Assembly: GCF_039543565.1 (NCBI RefSeq)
Contig: NZ_BAABJZ010000015.1
Coordinates: forward strand, 48,491 to 112,490
Length of the DNA stretch: 64,000 nt
Origin: Ferrimonas pelagia
Lineage (GTDB): Bacteria; Pseudomonadota; Gammaproteobacteria; Enterobacterales; Shewanellaceae
Reading direction: 5' to 3'
The position numbers were made by a program, and so were the translations under genes. The notes under the pieces are model-generated. The model worked only from the letters and a program-made list of their open reading frames with translations, had not been told where the DNA came from and did no database searches. Position 1 is the stretch's first letter; the number at the start of each line of letters is the position of its first letter. Positions 1 to 9,668 of this stretch are shown piece by piece.

Positions 1-817
1 GGCTGTAGTTACCGTTCAATACAACGTGGTAAGCCTCGTTGCTCGGTGCGGTACCCAGTGCAGCCTGTTGGTAACCAAAGTCAAACGCATTGGCCAGGTT
101 GTTGTCGTACTTAGACGCCACATAGGCCGCGCTGGTGTGCCAGTTTTGGCCCGCCAGTTTGGCGCCGGCTTCCCAACGATCCGTGGTGCTGTCGATAGGC
201 GCCGCCACGTTGGCGATGCTGCCGGAGTAGATGGATGCCTTGCGGGCACCGGTCTTGTCTTGGCGTTGGAAGTTGGCGTAGGTGTTCCACAGGTCGCCGC
301 CCAGATCGAAGGCAAAGCCGTAGGTTTCGCGCTTTACTTTCAGATCGTGGCTAACGTCAGCGCCGGTGAGGGCAAAGCCGTCATTGGCAAACGCAAACGG
401 GCTAATGGCACCGTCGTTTTTCCAATGGGTCTGGGTGCCGTAGTTAAAAGCGGCATTGGCCAGACCGGCCTTGCCCGCAGCGAGACGTACCGAGCCGTTC
501 TCGCTGCCCAGCTTGTTGGCATCGATGGCGGCTTGGTAGCCGGTTTCACTGCGGTAGCGGATGTCTGCGTCAACTTCGCCAGCAAAACCGTCGGTATCGC
601 CCAGACGGTTAGCGGCGTGGTTGTCTTGTGCATCCACAAAACCAGCACCAACACTGACTTCACCGTGGTAGCCGTTCACTGGCTCACAGCGCTTACATTC
701 CCACTTGCTGGTATCGACAGCTTCCAGGTTGGCGTTGGCCAGACCGTAGTTGGCCATGGCGGCACCGGAGAAGCTGCTGGCAACCGCCAGAGCGATCAAA
801 CCTAAACGAGTTTTCAT
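1..817 (-). CDS. mtrB: MtrB/PioB-family outer-membrane porin of the Mtr conduit (3' end outside window)
   Basis: This is the N-terminal 272 residues of a decaheme-associated outer-membrane beta-barrel; the rest lies beyond the window edge. In the MtrCAB complex the barrel sheathes MtrA so that electrons cross the outer membrane. A signal peptide runs to about residue 22 (MKTRLGLIALAV... ending AMA). It is followed by WECKRCEP with Cys41 and Cys44, the CxxC characteristic of MtrB. After this come the alternating, aromatic-rich strands of a barrel. The start ATG at 817 has a GGAGAG ribosome site and lies 12 bp after mtrA, so it is the last gene of mtrC-mtrA-mtrB. Family assignment is firm; the symbol rests on gene order. 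Confidence 0.92.
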   Translation of the reverse strand, partial: MKTRLGLIALAVASSFSGAAMANYGLANANLEAVDTSKWECKRCEPVNGYHGEVSVGAGFVDAQDNHAANRLGDTDGFAGEVDADIRYRSETGYQAAIDANKLGSENGSVRLAAGKAGLANAAFNYGTQTHWKNDGAISPFAFANDGFALTGADVSHDLKVKRETYGFAFDLGGDLWNTYANFQRQDKTGARKASIYSGSIANVAAPIDSTTDRWEAGAKLAGQNWHTSAAYVASKYDNNLANAFDFGYQQAALGTAPSNEAYHVVLNGNYS

Positions 818-829
818 CTTTAGCTCTCC

Positions 830-1771
830 TTAGCGCTGCAGCTTACTGCCGGCTCGGTCTGGGTGGTTAGAACCGTGCACCTGGGTGTGGCAGTTCAGAC
901 AGCTTTGGCCTGCAGTGTGGATGGAGGTGCCATCGCGGTCAGCATTGTGACCTTGGTGACAGTCCAGACACAGTTGCGGGGCACGCTGGGTCAGCATGCC
1001 ATCGTTAACACTGCCATGCGGGTTGTGACACGCCGCGCAGTTGTCAACAACCGGCTGGTGCTCCCACAGGAACGGACCACGCTTTTCAGCGTGACAGGCG
1101 TAGCAGGTGTCGTTCAGGTTGAAGCTGATCAAGTCCGCTTCAGCCATGGAGCCGTGCGGGTTGTGACAGGAAGTACAGGTCATCTCGCCCCATTGCATTG
1201 GGTGAGAAGAGCGCTTGTTCATGTCCGCTTTTTCACGGGTGTGACAGCTGGTGCAGGTCTCAACTTCGGTGGCTTTGTCGAGGATCGGATCCTGCGCCAC
1301 GTGAACCTTGTGACAATCGGCACAAGCCACTTCTTCTAGGTTGTGGGTCGAAGTGTGCCACGCCATCCGCTCTTCGCCCTGGTGACAGGACATGCAGACG
1401 CTGTTTTGCTTTTCAGCGGACAGCGGTGCGTCGCCACCGAACACGATCATCGGCTCGGACTTGTTGCGGTGGGTGCCTTGTGGGCCGTGACAGGCTTCAC
1501 ATTGCAGGCCCGCCATTGGGCTCTTGGATTGGTCAGCACGGCCGTGCACGCCATCGAACAACGCCATGACGGTGTCGTTGCGACGGTGACACATCAAACA
1601 GCCGTCGGCGCCTTGGCGAGAGTATTTCCCGTCGGCGAACTTGGTGTCGAGGATCTGCTCCATCTCGGCCTGAGGCATCTCGTCCCAGGTTCCGGCTTGG
1701 GCCGAGACGGACAGTCCCAGCACCAAAGCGGCCGTGCCAAGCACAGAAGCGATCAGATTCTTTGCATTCAT
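830..1771 (-). CDS. mtrA: Periplasmic decaheme cytochrome c MtrA
   Basis: This 313-residue protein carries electrons from the periplasm into the MtrB barrel. I count ten CXXCH sites (CLMCH, CEACH, CMSCH, CADCH, CTSCH twice, CYACH, CAACH, CLDCH, CLNCH), the number and size expected for MtrA. A Sec signal peptide ends AQA at residue 26. I chose the ATG at 1771 over the one nine codons upstream because an AGGAAA site precedes it and the signal peptide then begins normally. It lies 59 bp after mtrC and 12 bp before mtrB. A paralog (mtrD) sits at 13.8-14.7 kb; both proteins end in the same LQR tail. Confidence 0.95.
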   Translation of the reverse strand: MNAKNLIASVLGTAALVLGLSVSAQAGTWDEMPQAEMEQILDTKFADGKYSRQGADGCLMCHRRNDTVMALFDGVHGRADQSKSPMAGLQCEACHGPQGTHRNKSEPMIVFGGDAPLSAEKQNSVCMSCHQGEERMAWHTSTHNLEEVACADCHKVHVAQDPILDKATEVETCTSCHTREKADMNKRSSHPMQWGEMTCTSCHNPHGSMAEADLISFNLNDTCYACHAEKRGPFLWEHQPVVDNCAACHNPHGSVNDGMLTQRAPQLCLDCHQGHNADRDGTSIHTAGQSCLNCHTQVHGSNHPDRAGSKLQR

Positions 1772-1830
1772 AATGATGCGTTTCCTATCTGTGTTCACAA
1801 CAAGGGAGGGCTAGCCCTCCCAGGCTTGGT

Positions 1831-3795
1831 TTAGAACTGGAAAGTCACGGTGTGATCTTCCAGAGTTGGCTTGTGGCAGTAGAAGCAAGATTCGGACTGA
1901 GCCTTGTCATCTGCAACCTCACGGTCGGTATTAACCGCCGCACCGGACCATTCTTCCATGTGGTTTTTCAGGGTGATACCACCGATGTCCTTGTCCAGAT
2001 CGCTGTGACAGGAGATACAGGTGGCAGCGCGAGGCGTGCTGTATAGCGCTTCACCAAAGGCATCGGCACCGGTGTTGATACCAGCCTTGTTCTCGAAGGA
2101 CGCGAGGTCAAAGTCGGTGTGACACTGAGCGCAGTCAGCAACGATCTTCTGCTCACCGTGCACTTTGTGCAGTTTCAGCTCAATCGCACCCATGTTGGTT
2201 GGCGCGTACGTGCCTTCCGGAGTGTGGCAAGAAGCACAATCGCCAACCTGAACATTTTCGTTCAGGACAAAACCGGTGTGGTGGCTGCCGTTGTGCAGTT
2301 GGAAGGTGTCGGTGTGACAGGCCAAGCAGTTGGCGTTATCCAGAGTGCTGTGACGCTGAGCAACGGTGTTGTTCTCAGTTGCAACAAACGAAGTAAAGGC
2401 GTTTAGAGCTACCTTTTCCGCGCTGTCGGAGCACGCTACCAATGCACCGTTCTCGCCACAAACACGCATGCCAATCATGGTGAACGCAGTGGCTGCGTCG
2501 CCTTCGCCAAATGGCAGTGCCTTGGTGGTGTAGCTCAGCTGGCCATCAACGATAGCACCGGCAATATCTTCAGCGTGCAGAACACCGGAATCTTTGCCGG
2601 AGTAACCCAGAACAGGGAAGTTAGGGCCAATGTTGGAAACGAATTCCGCCATGTCGATGTTGTCTGCAATATCAACAATACTGATGGCGTCGTTTTTATT
2701 GAAGAACTCAACGGTTACGGTGACGGAGTTGTCGTCATTGATGCTGGACTCAGCGGTAAAGGTGATGTCGTTGATCAGCTGGCTAACGGAGTCAAAACCT
2801 CCCATGTGCGCGTCGTATGTACCGATCACCACACCGGTGCCTTCCGCTGTGTGACAAGCGGCACACTGGCTGTTATCGCCCAGCTGTTGCATGTGCTTGG
2901 TCGGGATCGGGAAACGACGAGAACCGTCAACTACGTGTCCATCATTGTGACAGATGGTGCAGCTTTCGATGGTCGGCACGTTCATCCAGTTGCCCCATTC
3001 GCCGTAGCCTACGGCGTCAACGTGGCAAGTGGAACAGTTGTTGCCTAACTCGCTGCCTGGGGTGCCGGCAATGCCGTCAAAACCAGACAAGATGTGCTTG
3101 TCGTGGACAATCAGGGTCAGATCGCGACGCTGAGTTTCTTCGTCATCGTGACACATTACGCAGGTCTGAAAGTCCGCACCGCGATCGTTGCCGTGGCCGT
3201 GGCCGTGGTAGATGGTCTCAGAGTCGCTGTGACAGGCGATACAGGCGTCGCCTGCGACGGTGTTGTTGTCAAAGCGGGCGGCAGAGCCGTCAGCCGCGAA
3301 GGTCGCGAACGCCTCGGTGTATGGCACTTCGGTGGTGCCGTCGATCAGCGTACCCGGGGTCACGATCAGGCCGACCTTTTGAGTCAGGCTGTTGTTCACG
3401 GTGTCGCCATTGGTGAATTCAATCTCGTAGTAGCCGTTGGCCAGATCAGAGATTTCAGCACCGGACTTGTTCAGGCTTTGCCAACCGGCACGATCGCCAA
3501 CACCACGCTCACCAGCGGGTAACAGCTGGGTGCGGCGTGCGGTAAAGCCTTCAAGGCCAACCACAGACTCATCGTTTTCATTGGTCGCCAGCACGGTGAC
3601 AGTGGTGGTGTCGCCATTGTTTTGTACATTGGTTACGTCGAGGTTGAGGGTGTTGATCACCTCAGCCGGAGCACCGCCAGGACGGCCATCGGTACCGTCA
3701 CTACCGTCATTACCGTCATTACAACCGGTCAGGCCGGTGGCCACAACCGCTGCGATGGCGCCAAGGCGCCAAAGTTGTTTCTGATTAGTCATCAT
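1831..3795 (-). CDS. mtrC: Outer-membrane decaheme cytochrome c lipoprotein MtrC (OmcA/MtrC family)
   Basis: This 654-residue surface cytochrome is the terminal reductase that passes electrons to minerals, flavins or soluble metal. A lipoprotein signal ends LTG-Cys25, followed by the Asp/Gly-rich linker typical of the family. Ten CXXCH motifs lie in two blocks of five (about residues 185-320 and 490-650), separated by a beta-domain. The central domain ends with a Cys-x8-Cys pair (VCGENGALVAC), matching the redox-active disulfide known in MtrC/MtrF. An AGGGA site precedes the tandem ATGs. It is first in mtrCAB, with its own roughly 250-bp upstream region after the omcA terminator. Assignment as MtrC rather than another family member rests on adjacency to mtrAB. 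Confidence 0.92.
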   Translation of the reverse strand: MMTNQKQLWRLGAIAAVVATGLTGCNDGNDGSDGTDGRPGGAPAEVINTLNLDVTNVQNNGDTTTVTVLATNENDESVVGLEGFTARRTQLLPAGERGVGDRAGWQSLNKSGAEISDLANGYYEIEFTNGDTVNNSLTQKVGLIVTPGTLIDGTTEVPYTEAFATFAADGSAARFDNNTVAGDACIACHSDSETIYHGHGHGNDRGADFQTCVMCHDDEETQRRDLTLIVHDKHILSGFDGIAGTPGSELGNNCSTCHVDAVGYGEWGNWMNVPTIESCTICHNDGHVVDGSRRFPIPTKHMQQLGDNSQCAACHTAEGTGVVIGTYDAHMGGFDSVSQLINDITFTAESSINDDNSVTVTVEFFNKNDAISIVDIADNIDMAEFVSNIGPNFPVLGYSGKDSGVLHAEDIAGAIVDGQLSYTTKALPFGEGDAATAFTMIGMRVCGENGALVACSDSAEKVALNAFTSFVATENNTVAQRHSTLDNANCLACHTDTFQLHNGSHHTGFVLNENVQVGDCASCHTPEGTYAPTNMGAIELKLHKVHGEQKIVADCAQCHTDFDLASFENKAGINTGADAFGEALYSTPRAATCISCHSDLDKDIGGITLKNHMEEWSGAAVNTDREVADDKAQSESCFYCHKPTLEDHTVTFQF

Positions 3796-4043
3796 CTATT
3801 CCCTGCAAAAGAATATGGGGCACGTTGTTATGCCGAACTGCGTTATTGTTTTTCCGCCACCAAAAGCTGGCAGACACTTGAGCAGTCAGGGTGTTTTATA
3901 GCAATTCGAGTCAAGGGAAACCGTGATGTAGGTCTTCCATTTACTGGACTTTTTCAACACGGAATTCCACATGCTGCACTATTGTCTGTGCAAGTAAAAA
4001 GCGTTCGCTTTACCAGATTGGTAGTACGACCTCGATCAAATAA

Positions 4044-4066
4044 AAAGCGGCCTCCGGGGCCGCTTT
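4044..4066 (-). terminator. Rho-independent terminator after omcA
   Basis: A 9-bp perfect stem, AAAGCGGCC and GGCCGCTTT with a 5-nt loop, is followed on the minus strand by a T-run. It starts 20 bp after the omcA stop codon and separates omcA from mtrCAB. Confidence 0.9.
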
Positions 4067-4085
4067 CCACTTAAAGCAAAATCAA

Positions 4086-6269
4086 TTAGAACTTGTGGTT
4101 CTTACGGATGTTGTTGCCGGTGTGACAAACCATACAGGTTTCGTTAGCGTCGGCCGCTTCTTCGTATGTCTCTGCACCAATCACGCCACCTTCTTTGGCG
4201 ATGTGATTTGCTGCAGTCTCTGCCTGAGATTCACCAAACAGGTCAGCATTGGTGTGGCAGGAAGCACAGACACCGGCTTGTGGGCTGGAGAAGTTGTTGT
4301 CAGAGTTCTTCTCACGATCCCAGCGGATTACAGACTGACGGGCATTGCTGAGTTCGTAATCGCCTTCCAAGTGACAAGCGGTACACTGTTGGCTAGAGAA
4401 GAAGTCACGCTCGCGATTGCCGTCGATCATCGGTTGACCGTGGGCTTTACCGAAAGTGCCGTGGATGCGAACGGACAGAGCATTATAGTCAGTGTCACCT
4501 TCGTGACACTGGGCACAGGAAGCCAGGTCGCCGTTACGGTAGTGCAAACTGCCACCGGAGCGAACGGCCATATCTTCGTTGTGACAAGCCAGGCAGCTTT
4601 CATAGTTGGCTGCACTTACGCGCTCAACCACGTCTTCGCCTTGCAGGTTGAAGTACTCAACAAGGTGCACATTCGGGCTTTGAACGGAGCTGTCGGTACA
4701 AACTTGCAGCGCATCTTTCTTATTGCCAAAGCATGCATTGACATAGGTGGAGATGGCCAGAGTGTGGTTATCATTCAGTAGTGCAGCCAGCTTAGCCACA
4801 TCTGTCTTATCTTCGCTATCAATTGCGTTGAACGTGAATTGACCAGCTTCACCTTGAATTTCAACCAAAGGAGTTTGGACACGGTAGTTAACGAACATGT
4901 CCGGCGCTTCGTTGGAGATGGCATTCAGGTAAACGGTGGTGGAGGACAGTTGATCCAAGGAAACCGGCTCACCCAGGTAGCTCAATTCAACGTTACCGAC
5001 AATCTCGTTACCAATTACTTCGATGCCGTTGTAGCTGACTTCAATCAGCTTGCCTGCTTCGATGGCTCGAGCCTGAGAGTGGTTAGCCAGATTTAGGCCT
5101 GCGAAGTGGCGGGAAGCACCGCCGATACCGTTGCGGGTTGGATCTTCACCGCTGTGGCGTACGTCGTCGTTGTGACATGCAATGCAGTTATCTGCTGGCT
5201 TGTGGTAGTCGTGACAGTCAATACAGGTGTTATCAACGTCTTTGAACCAGTCCAGAGCGTGCACGGTCAGGCCACTGTCGTCAGCAACAGTTTCGTCACC
5301 AAAGGCTGGGGTGTGGCAGGCGTTACAGTTGGCTGCGGATTGAGGGTACAGACCATCATCAATGGCACCCTTGTCACCTTGCCAGATTACATTGTCAAAC
5401 TTGGCAACATCCTGGAAGTCGGCAGTAGTGCGAGTGGTGTGGATATGGTGAACCAGACCCTTGATAGACCAGTCGCCAGTTGCCGTGGTGCTGCTGCTCT
5501 GGGAGTAGTCGGTGTGACAGTGGATACAGGTTTCCAGTTCCAGACCGTAGTGGCTGTTGGAAGCAAAGCGGTAGGTGCCTTCTTCCTGCTCTGGCTTGTG
5601 ACACGCCTGACAAGTTTCGTCAGTGACGACGGTCTTTGGACGCTCTACTGCACTGGTTTCGGTGAAGTAGTGGTTGTGATAGGTGTTGAAGTCAGCACCT
5701 TTGATCCGCAACATCAGGCCGTGTGGTTGAGTCGCATCATAGTCGAAGTACAGGATATTGTCTTCGCGATCCGCTTCTGCAGTGATGGCATCATTGATGG
5801 TCAGTACATAAGTACCGGCTACGTCAGTTGCTTCCAAAGTACAATTATCATCGCTACAAGCGCTGATACGACCTTTATTGGTGTCTGCTTGGTTGTGGTA
5901 AGACAACCAGATTTCACGGTCAACGTCTTTTTCGTTCTCTGGAGCATCAGGGTCTTCTGGCAGTTCGGATACGACACCGATACGGCCAAATTTTTGGGTA
6001 CTGATGTCGCTCATTTGAACGCCAGAAATAGCAACACCAAGGTTGTCGCTAAGAGAAAACTCTGCGCTCAATACGTTGCTAGCTGAATCGTATGCAACAG
6101 CACCAAACGTGCTGTTAATGGCTGAAGCACGAGTAATGTCGATAGTGATGTCACCCGGGGCTCCATCGATACCGTCGGAGCCATCTTTGCCGTCGGAACA
6201 ACCGGCCAGCATGGCGGAAACTGCAGCGGCGGTCGCCAGCACTTTCCAGTTATTGTTTTTTACGATCAT
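4086..6269 (-). CDS. omcA: Outer-membrane decaheme cytochrome c lipoprotein OmcA-like
   Basis: This 727-residue member of the OmcA/MtrC family has a lipobox LAG-Cys24 and the SDGKDGSDGIDG linker. Its ten heme sites are CQACH, CIHCH, CNACH, CIDCH, CIACH, CLACH, CAQCH, CTACH, CASCH and CMVCH. It would sit on the cell surface with MtrCAB and reduce extracellular acceptors. The ATG at 6269 is preferred because a GGGAAAAGAG site precedes it and it opens a clean lipoprotein signal. The upstream ORF extension lies in the leader. It is a single-gene unit with a long upstream gap and its own terminator, in the omcA position of the Shewanella locus. Sequence alone cannot rule out another OmcA/MtrC subfamily. 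Confidence 0.88.
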   Translation of the reverse strand: MIVKNNNWKVLATAAAVSAMLAGCSDGKDGSDGIDGAPGDITIDITRASAINSTFGAVAYDSASNVLSAEFSLSDNLGVAISGVQMSDISTQKFGRIGVVSELPEDPDAPENEKDVDREIWLSYHNQADTNKGRISACSDDNCTLEATDVAGTYVLTINDAITAEADREDNILYFDYDATQPHGLMLRIKGADFNTYHNHYFTETSAVERPKTVVTDETCQACHKPEQEEGTYRFASNSHYGLELETCIHCHTDYSQSSSTTATGDWSIKGLVHHIHTTRTTADFQDVAKFDNVIWQGDKGAIDDGLYPQSAANCNACHTPAFGDETVADDSGLTVHALDWFKDVDNTCIDCHDYHKPADNCIACHNDDVRHSGEDPTRNGIGGASRHFAGLNLANHSQARAIEAGKLIEVSYNGIEVIGNEIVGNVELSYLGEPVSLDQLSSTTVYLNAISNEAPDMFVNYRVQTPLVEIQGEAGQFTFNAIDSEDKTDVAKLAALLNDNHTLAISTYVNACFGNKKDALQVCTDSSVQSPNVHLVEYFNLQGEDVVERVSAANYESCLACHNEDMAVRSGGSLHYRNGDLASCAQCHEGDTDYNALSVRIHGTFGKAHGQPMIDGNRERDFFSSQQCTACHLEGDYELSNARQSVIRWDREKNSDNNFSSPQAGVCASCHTNADLFGESQAETAANHIAKEGGVIGAETYEEAADANETCMVCHTGNNIRKNHKF

Positions 6270-6306
6270 CTCTTTTCCCTGCAAATTGAAAAGATTTATT
6301 AGGTTA

Positions 6307-6323
6307 CCCACAGAAAGTGTGGG
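6307..6323. other. Short perfect hairpin in the omcA leader
   Basis: CCCACA and TGTGGG form a 6-bp perfect stem with a 5-nt loop, 38 bp before the omcA start. It may be a leader structure or an operator. There is no direct evidence of function. Confidence 0.4.
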
Positions 6324-7140
6324 GCTTGATAGAGTCTATTTAAGCGGGCTGCGAGGTAACGTGATCGGGGTAACGGGATCTGCCTATTGCAAATGTAAAC
6401 GGGAGGTTGCAGTGAAGGCCATTTAGTCGTGACTGGAAGGAGATTGGTGACCAAAATGTCCCATTAATTATCGGGAAAACATGGGTTTTTATTCAAAAAT
6501 CAGGTTGGGGAATCGGCGATTGCGATATGTGGAACTTGCTGATGTTAAAAAATGAAATTCCTGGTGTGATCTTTTGGTGAGGATTTGCTGGGGTGACTGG
6601 CTTCACAAAATGGTAAGGAACCTTCCTAAGTTGATAAGAGGTATTGAACCTTAGGCATATGAGGTAAATGACGGTAAGTAAAACCTTCCTGCGCTTCAAT
6701 GGTGATTGGCTCCCTCGGGAGTCGGCCTCCCACAACAGCCTTTGGGTAATTGAATTCACCCAGTGAGAAATTGGGTGGTGTAGTGCGCAAGCGAATAGAT
6801 GTTGTCTACTTAGGTCAGTGCAATTTTTGTGCTGATGGCTTGCCGTGAGTTCTGCGTAACGGTAGCCAGTCGATCAACGTCCGTCATTGGCGCCGTCTCC
6901 TCCGTTGTGGCAAATTCAACGGTGAGATTACGGGATACGCAAGCTGTACTGGTTAGCCAATTCCCGTCCTCTTATATGGTCTTCATTCGTTGAAGTTGGC
7001 AATGTTTCAATCGATGAATGGCTGCCGTGGAGAGCGCAGGAAGACTTGTTTGGTTGATGCAACAATGGCACTACATCTTTGGCTGCTTGGGTATAGCGAG
7101 GTTTCGCTAGTTGGTGCGTTTGGGGCGTGGTGCTTTGCTT
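6324..7140. other. Long non-coding stretch between the undA-like gene and omcA
   Basis: About 820 bp holds no convincing gene. ORFs here are short, lack ribosome sites and show no recognisable family. It must contain the omcA promoter. The plus strand at about 6770-6953 reads open except for one stop and contains a CNFC motif, so it could be a gene remnant, but I cannot identify it. Confidence 0.5.
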
Positions 7141-7145
7141 AAAGA

Positions 7146-7170
7146 AGGGGCGCCGTGTTAAGGCGCCCCT
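7146..7170 (-). terminator. Terminator of the mtrDEF/undA-like operon
   Basis: AGGGGCGCC and GGCGCCCCT form a 9-bp perfect stem with a 7-nt loop. A TTCTTT stretch follows on the minus strand, 20 bp after the stop of the 11-heme cytochrome gene. Confidence 0.85.
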
Positions 7171-7190
7171 TTGATGGTTATCGACAGGGA

Positions 7191-9605
7191 TCACTCAAGA
7201 CCGTGCACCACGTCATAGCCAGAGCTGCGGCCGGCAGCGTGGCAAGTGGCGCAGGATTCACTGTTGCCTTCGGCTTCATACTGACCGACGGTACCCGCGA
7301 AAACCCCACCATTTTGACGGAAGTGAGCAACGGCTGCGGCGTTCGCTTCTTCCGAGGTTGCGTGGCAACTGGCGCACGCTGCGACCGTTGGGCTGAATTC
7401 GCCATCGTCAGCGACGAAGGCTGGCACGGCGGGCAGTGTTGCCAGATCCAGCTGCCCTTCGGCGTGACAGGTAAGACAGTTCGCTGGCGTATCCGGATAG
7501 GTGATCTCAAGATCCGTGGTGCGACGTTCAGAGCGTGTACCCGCATGGATCTGGTGGATCATCACCTTGTAGTCAAAGCCCCGTTCAAACGCTTTGTTGG
7601 AGTGAGCTGAACCGCCAGGGTTGTGGCAGCTAACGCAACTGCCATCGGTTAGGGCTACCGCAGTGTTGGGGGTTCCGGCGTGGCAGGAGCCACAATCACT
7701 GTTTGGCGGGTACTCTTCGTCGCCACGGGTGCCCACATGAGCCGCTGAAAAGTCGGCTTGTTCGGCATGACAATTCACACAGCCCATCTCCATTGCCACG
7801 ACGCGACGTAGGTCAATATCGCTGCCATCAGTAGAGAAGCTCGCTTGATTTCCGGCGACGATGGTTTCGGTGACTCGAGTCTCGGTGTTGTCACACGCGA
7901 TTGGTACGAGGGTTGAGGTATCCATATCGACGACGGACGAATCCGCGCAGACAAACAGTTTGCCAGTGAGGAAGCCTTGTCCGGTTTGCGCGAAGAGATC
8001 TTTCAGTTCGGCATCGATTTGGCTGACGGTATAGGTGACACTCGATTCATTCACAATGGAGGTCACTGGACTGTCAGCGGTGTTGGCTGTGGTGAGATCA
8101 AACGCGATGCGCGATTTGTGTCGACCAAATACGCCGTCGCTGTCACCCCGTGTGCCACCAAGATCGTACTCGAGGCCGTCAAAAGCCGCCGCCGAGACCC
8201 AGAACGCACTGACGTTTGGATCGGTTTCTGGGGCCGTGTTCGCTGCCCACGTCAGCGTAAAGCTCAGTGTGCCGGCTTCAGCATCATATGTGCCGTTACC
8301 CAACTCGTAGGCATAAGCCTCGCGAGCGTTAGTAATGGCCAGAGATTGTGCACTGTGGTAAATCGCGGAGCCGTCAGGGTTGGTATCGTCGGCATGGCAG
8401 CCGGCACAGTTACCTTCGGCGTAGGGTGTGAAACTGTCGTCATGGAATAGGCTTCTGGCTGTTCCGTCCCAATCTTCAGGTGCAAACTTTTCGTGGCAAC
8501 TTAAGCAGGCTTCCTGACGGTGGAAGTACCAGTTGGTGGCCTGAGCTGGGGCATCGTCACCTTCAAGGTGGCAGACACCGCATTCGTTTCCATTGGCGGG
8601 GAAGGTGAGTTCACGGAAGTCGTTACCGTTGCCACCGAAGCCGATCATAAAGTATTCGGCTTTGTGGATCTGATGCACCATGGAGCCTAAATCTATGGTT
8701 GCGCCAGTCTCGGGATCGCCCGAGTAGGTGGTGTGGCAGACGGTACAGTTTTGCAGCTCGAAGCGAGCACCGCCGTGCAAGATAAGCGGGTGAGCGGCAC
8801 TGTTGTCGTAGTCATTGCTGTGGCAGCGTAGACAAGCCTGCTCCAGCACTACGAGCTCGCGGGTCTCGTCAGCGGACGCTTCTGCGCCGGTGGCGGGGAT
8901 AAAGTCATAATAGGTGTTAACGAGCGCCTCTTTAACGTCACCGCGGAAGCGACGTAATTCCATGGTCACGCGGTGTGTCAGGTTTGCATCAAAGCTGGTG
9001 TCGAGCCCGTCAATGACGGGATATTGGTCTAGCGGTAGGGAGAAGGTGTAGCGGTAGCTGCCGTTGCCGGTGGCTTCGACACACTCGCTGCCACAGCTGG
9101 TTTCAATGCCGGCTTGGATCTGTGCTCCAGCATTGGCGTCCCAATCTTCTGGGAAGCTGTCCTCGACATTGACGTCGCCTGGGTCGACCACGGCGTTTAT
9201 ATAGCTGGTCCACTGATCGGCCTTTGTTCCCTTGAATAACGTTGGGTCTTCGGTGAAAGCGCTGGCTGCCAGGGGGCGGCTGCGTTTTTGCAGGTCAAAA
9301 TACTTGGCGATCCCCATGCCGATCCGGTCGACCGAGTCTTCAACCTCTAGGCCGGCGACGGCTACACCATTGGCGGTGGTCAGATCGAAATCAACGGTGA
9401 CGGTACCGTCATCACTGATGGCGGCAGCGGTGATCTGGGCATTCAGTGAGGTGGCGCTATCGATATTGACGTTGACTTCGCCCGGAGAGCCGTCAGCCCC
9501 GTCGCTGCCATCGTCGCCGTCACCGGGACAACCGGCTAAAACCAGAGTGGCAGTCCCTGCCAGAAGCAGGGCGCGCCATGTTTTGTGTTGAGTGAATGTC
9601 TTCAT
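7191..9605 (-). CDS. Outer-membrane undecaheme (11-heme) cytochrome c lipoprotein, UndA-like
   Basis: This 804-residue OmcA/MtrC-family surface lipoprotein has lipobox LAG-Cys26 and a GDDGSDGADG linker. I count eleven CXXCH sites: CLRCH, CTVCH, CGVCH, CLSCH, CAGCH, CVNCH, CGSCH, CVSCH, CLTCH, CASCH and CATCH. Eleven is the number that defines UndA, and six of them fall in the C-terminal block, as expected from the UndA structure. The ATG at 9605 follows a CAGGAC site and opens a normal lipoprotein signal; the 17-codon upstream extension is unlikely. It is the last gene of the mtrD-mtrE-mtrF unit, 63 bp after mtrF, with a terminator just behind it. Its role would be terminal reduction of extracellular iron or similar acceptors. 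Confidence 0.88.
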   Translation of the reverse strand: MKTFTQHKTWRALLLAGTATLVLAGCPGDGDDGSDGADGSPGEVNVNIDSATSLNAQITAAAISDDGTVTVDFDLTTANGVAVAGLEVEDSVDRIGMGIAKYFDLQKRSRPLAASAFTEDPTLFKGTKADQWTSYINAVVDPGDVNVEDSFPEDWDANAGAQIQAGIETSCGSECVEATGNGSYRYTFSLPLDQYPVIDGLDTSFDANLTHRVTMELRRFRGDVKEALVNTYYDFIPATGAEASADETRELVVLEQACLRCHSNDYDNSAAHPLILHGGARFELQNCTVCHTTYSGDPETGATIDLGSMVHQIHKAEYFMIGFGGNGNDFRELTFPANGNECGVCHLEGDDAPAQATNWYFHRQEACLSCHEKFAPEDWDGTARSLFHDDSFTPYAEGNCAGCHADDTNPDGSAIYHSAQSLAITNAREAYAYELGNGTYDAEAGTLSFTLTWAANTAPETDPNVSAFWVSAAAFDGLEYDLGGTRGDSDGVFGRHKSRIAFDLTTANTADSPVTSIVNESSVTYTVSQIDAELKDLFAQTGQGFLTGKLFVCADSSVVDMDTSTLVPIACDNTETRVTETIVAGNQASFSTDGSDIDLRRVVAMEMGCVNCHAEQADFSAAHVGTRGDEEYPPNSDCGSCHAGTPNTAVALTDGSCVSCHNPGGSAHSNKAFERGFDYKVMIHQIHAGTRSERRTTDLEITYPDTPANCLTCHAEGQLDLATLPAVPAFVADDGEFSPTVAACASCHATSEEANAAAVAHFRQNGGVFAGTVGQYEAEGNSESCATCHAAGRSSGYDVVHGLE

Positions 9606-9668
9606 GGGACCGTCCTGCGTTTGCGGGTTCACGTCAAAGTGGGTTGAATGTGTCATGGTTTCAGCTCC

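Noticed and set aside
4095..6086. Long plus-strand ORFs opposite omcA (also opposite the other cytochromes)
   Set aside because: They lie antisense to genes with ten or eleven heme motifs. The reverse complement of CXXCH-rich coding sequence gives open frames, and they lack ribosome sites and families.
6770..6953. Plus-strand remnant with a CNFC motif
   Set aside because: It is too short, has an internal stop and matches no family I know, so it was not called as a gene.
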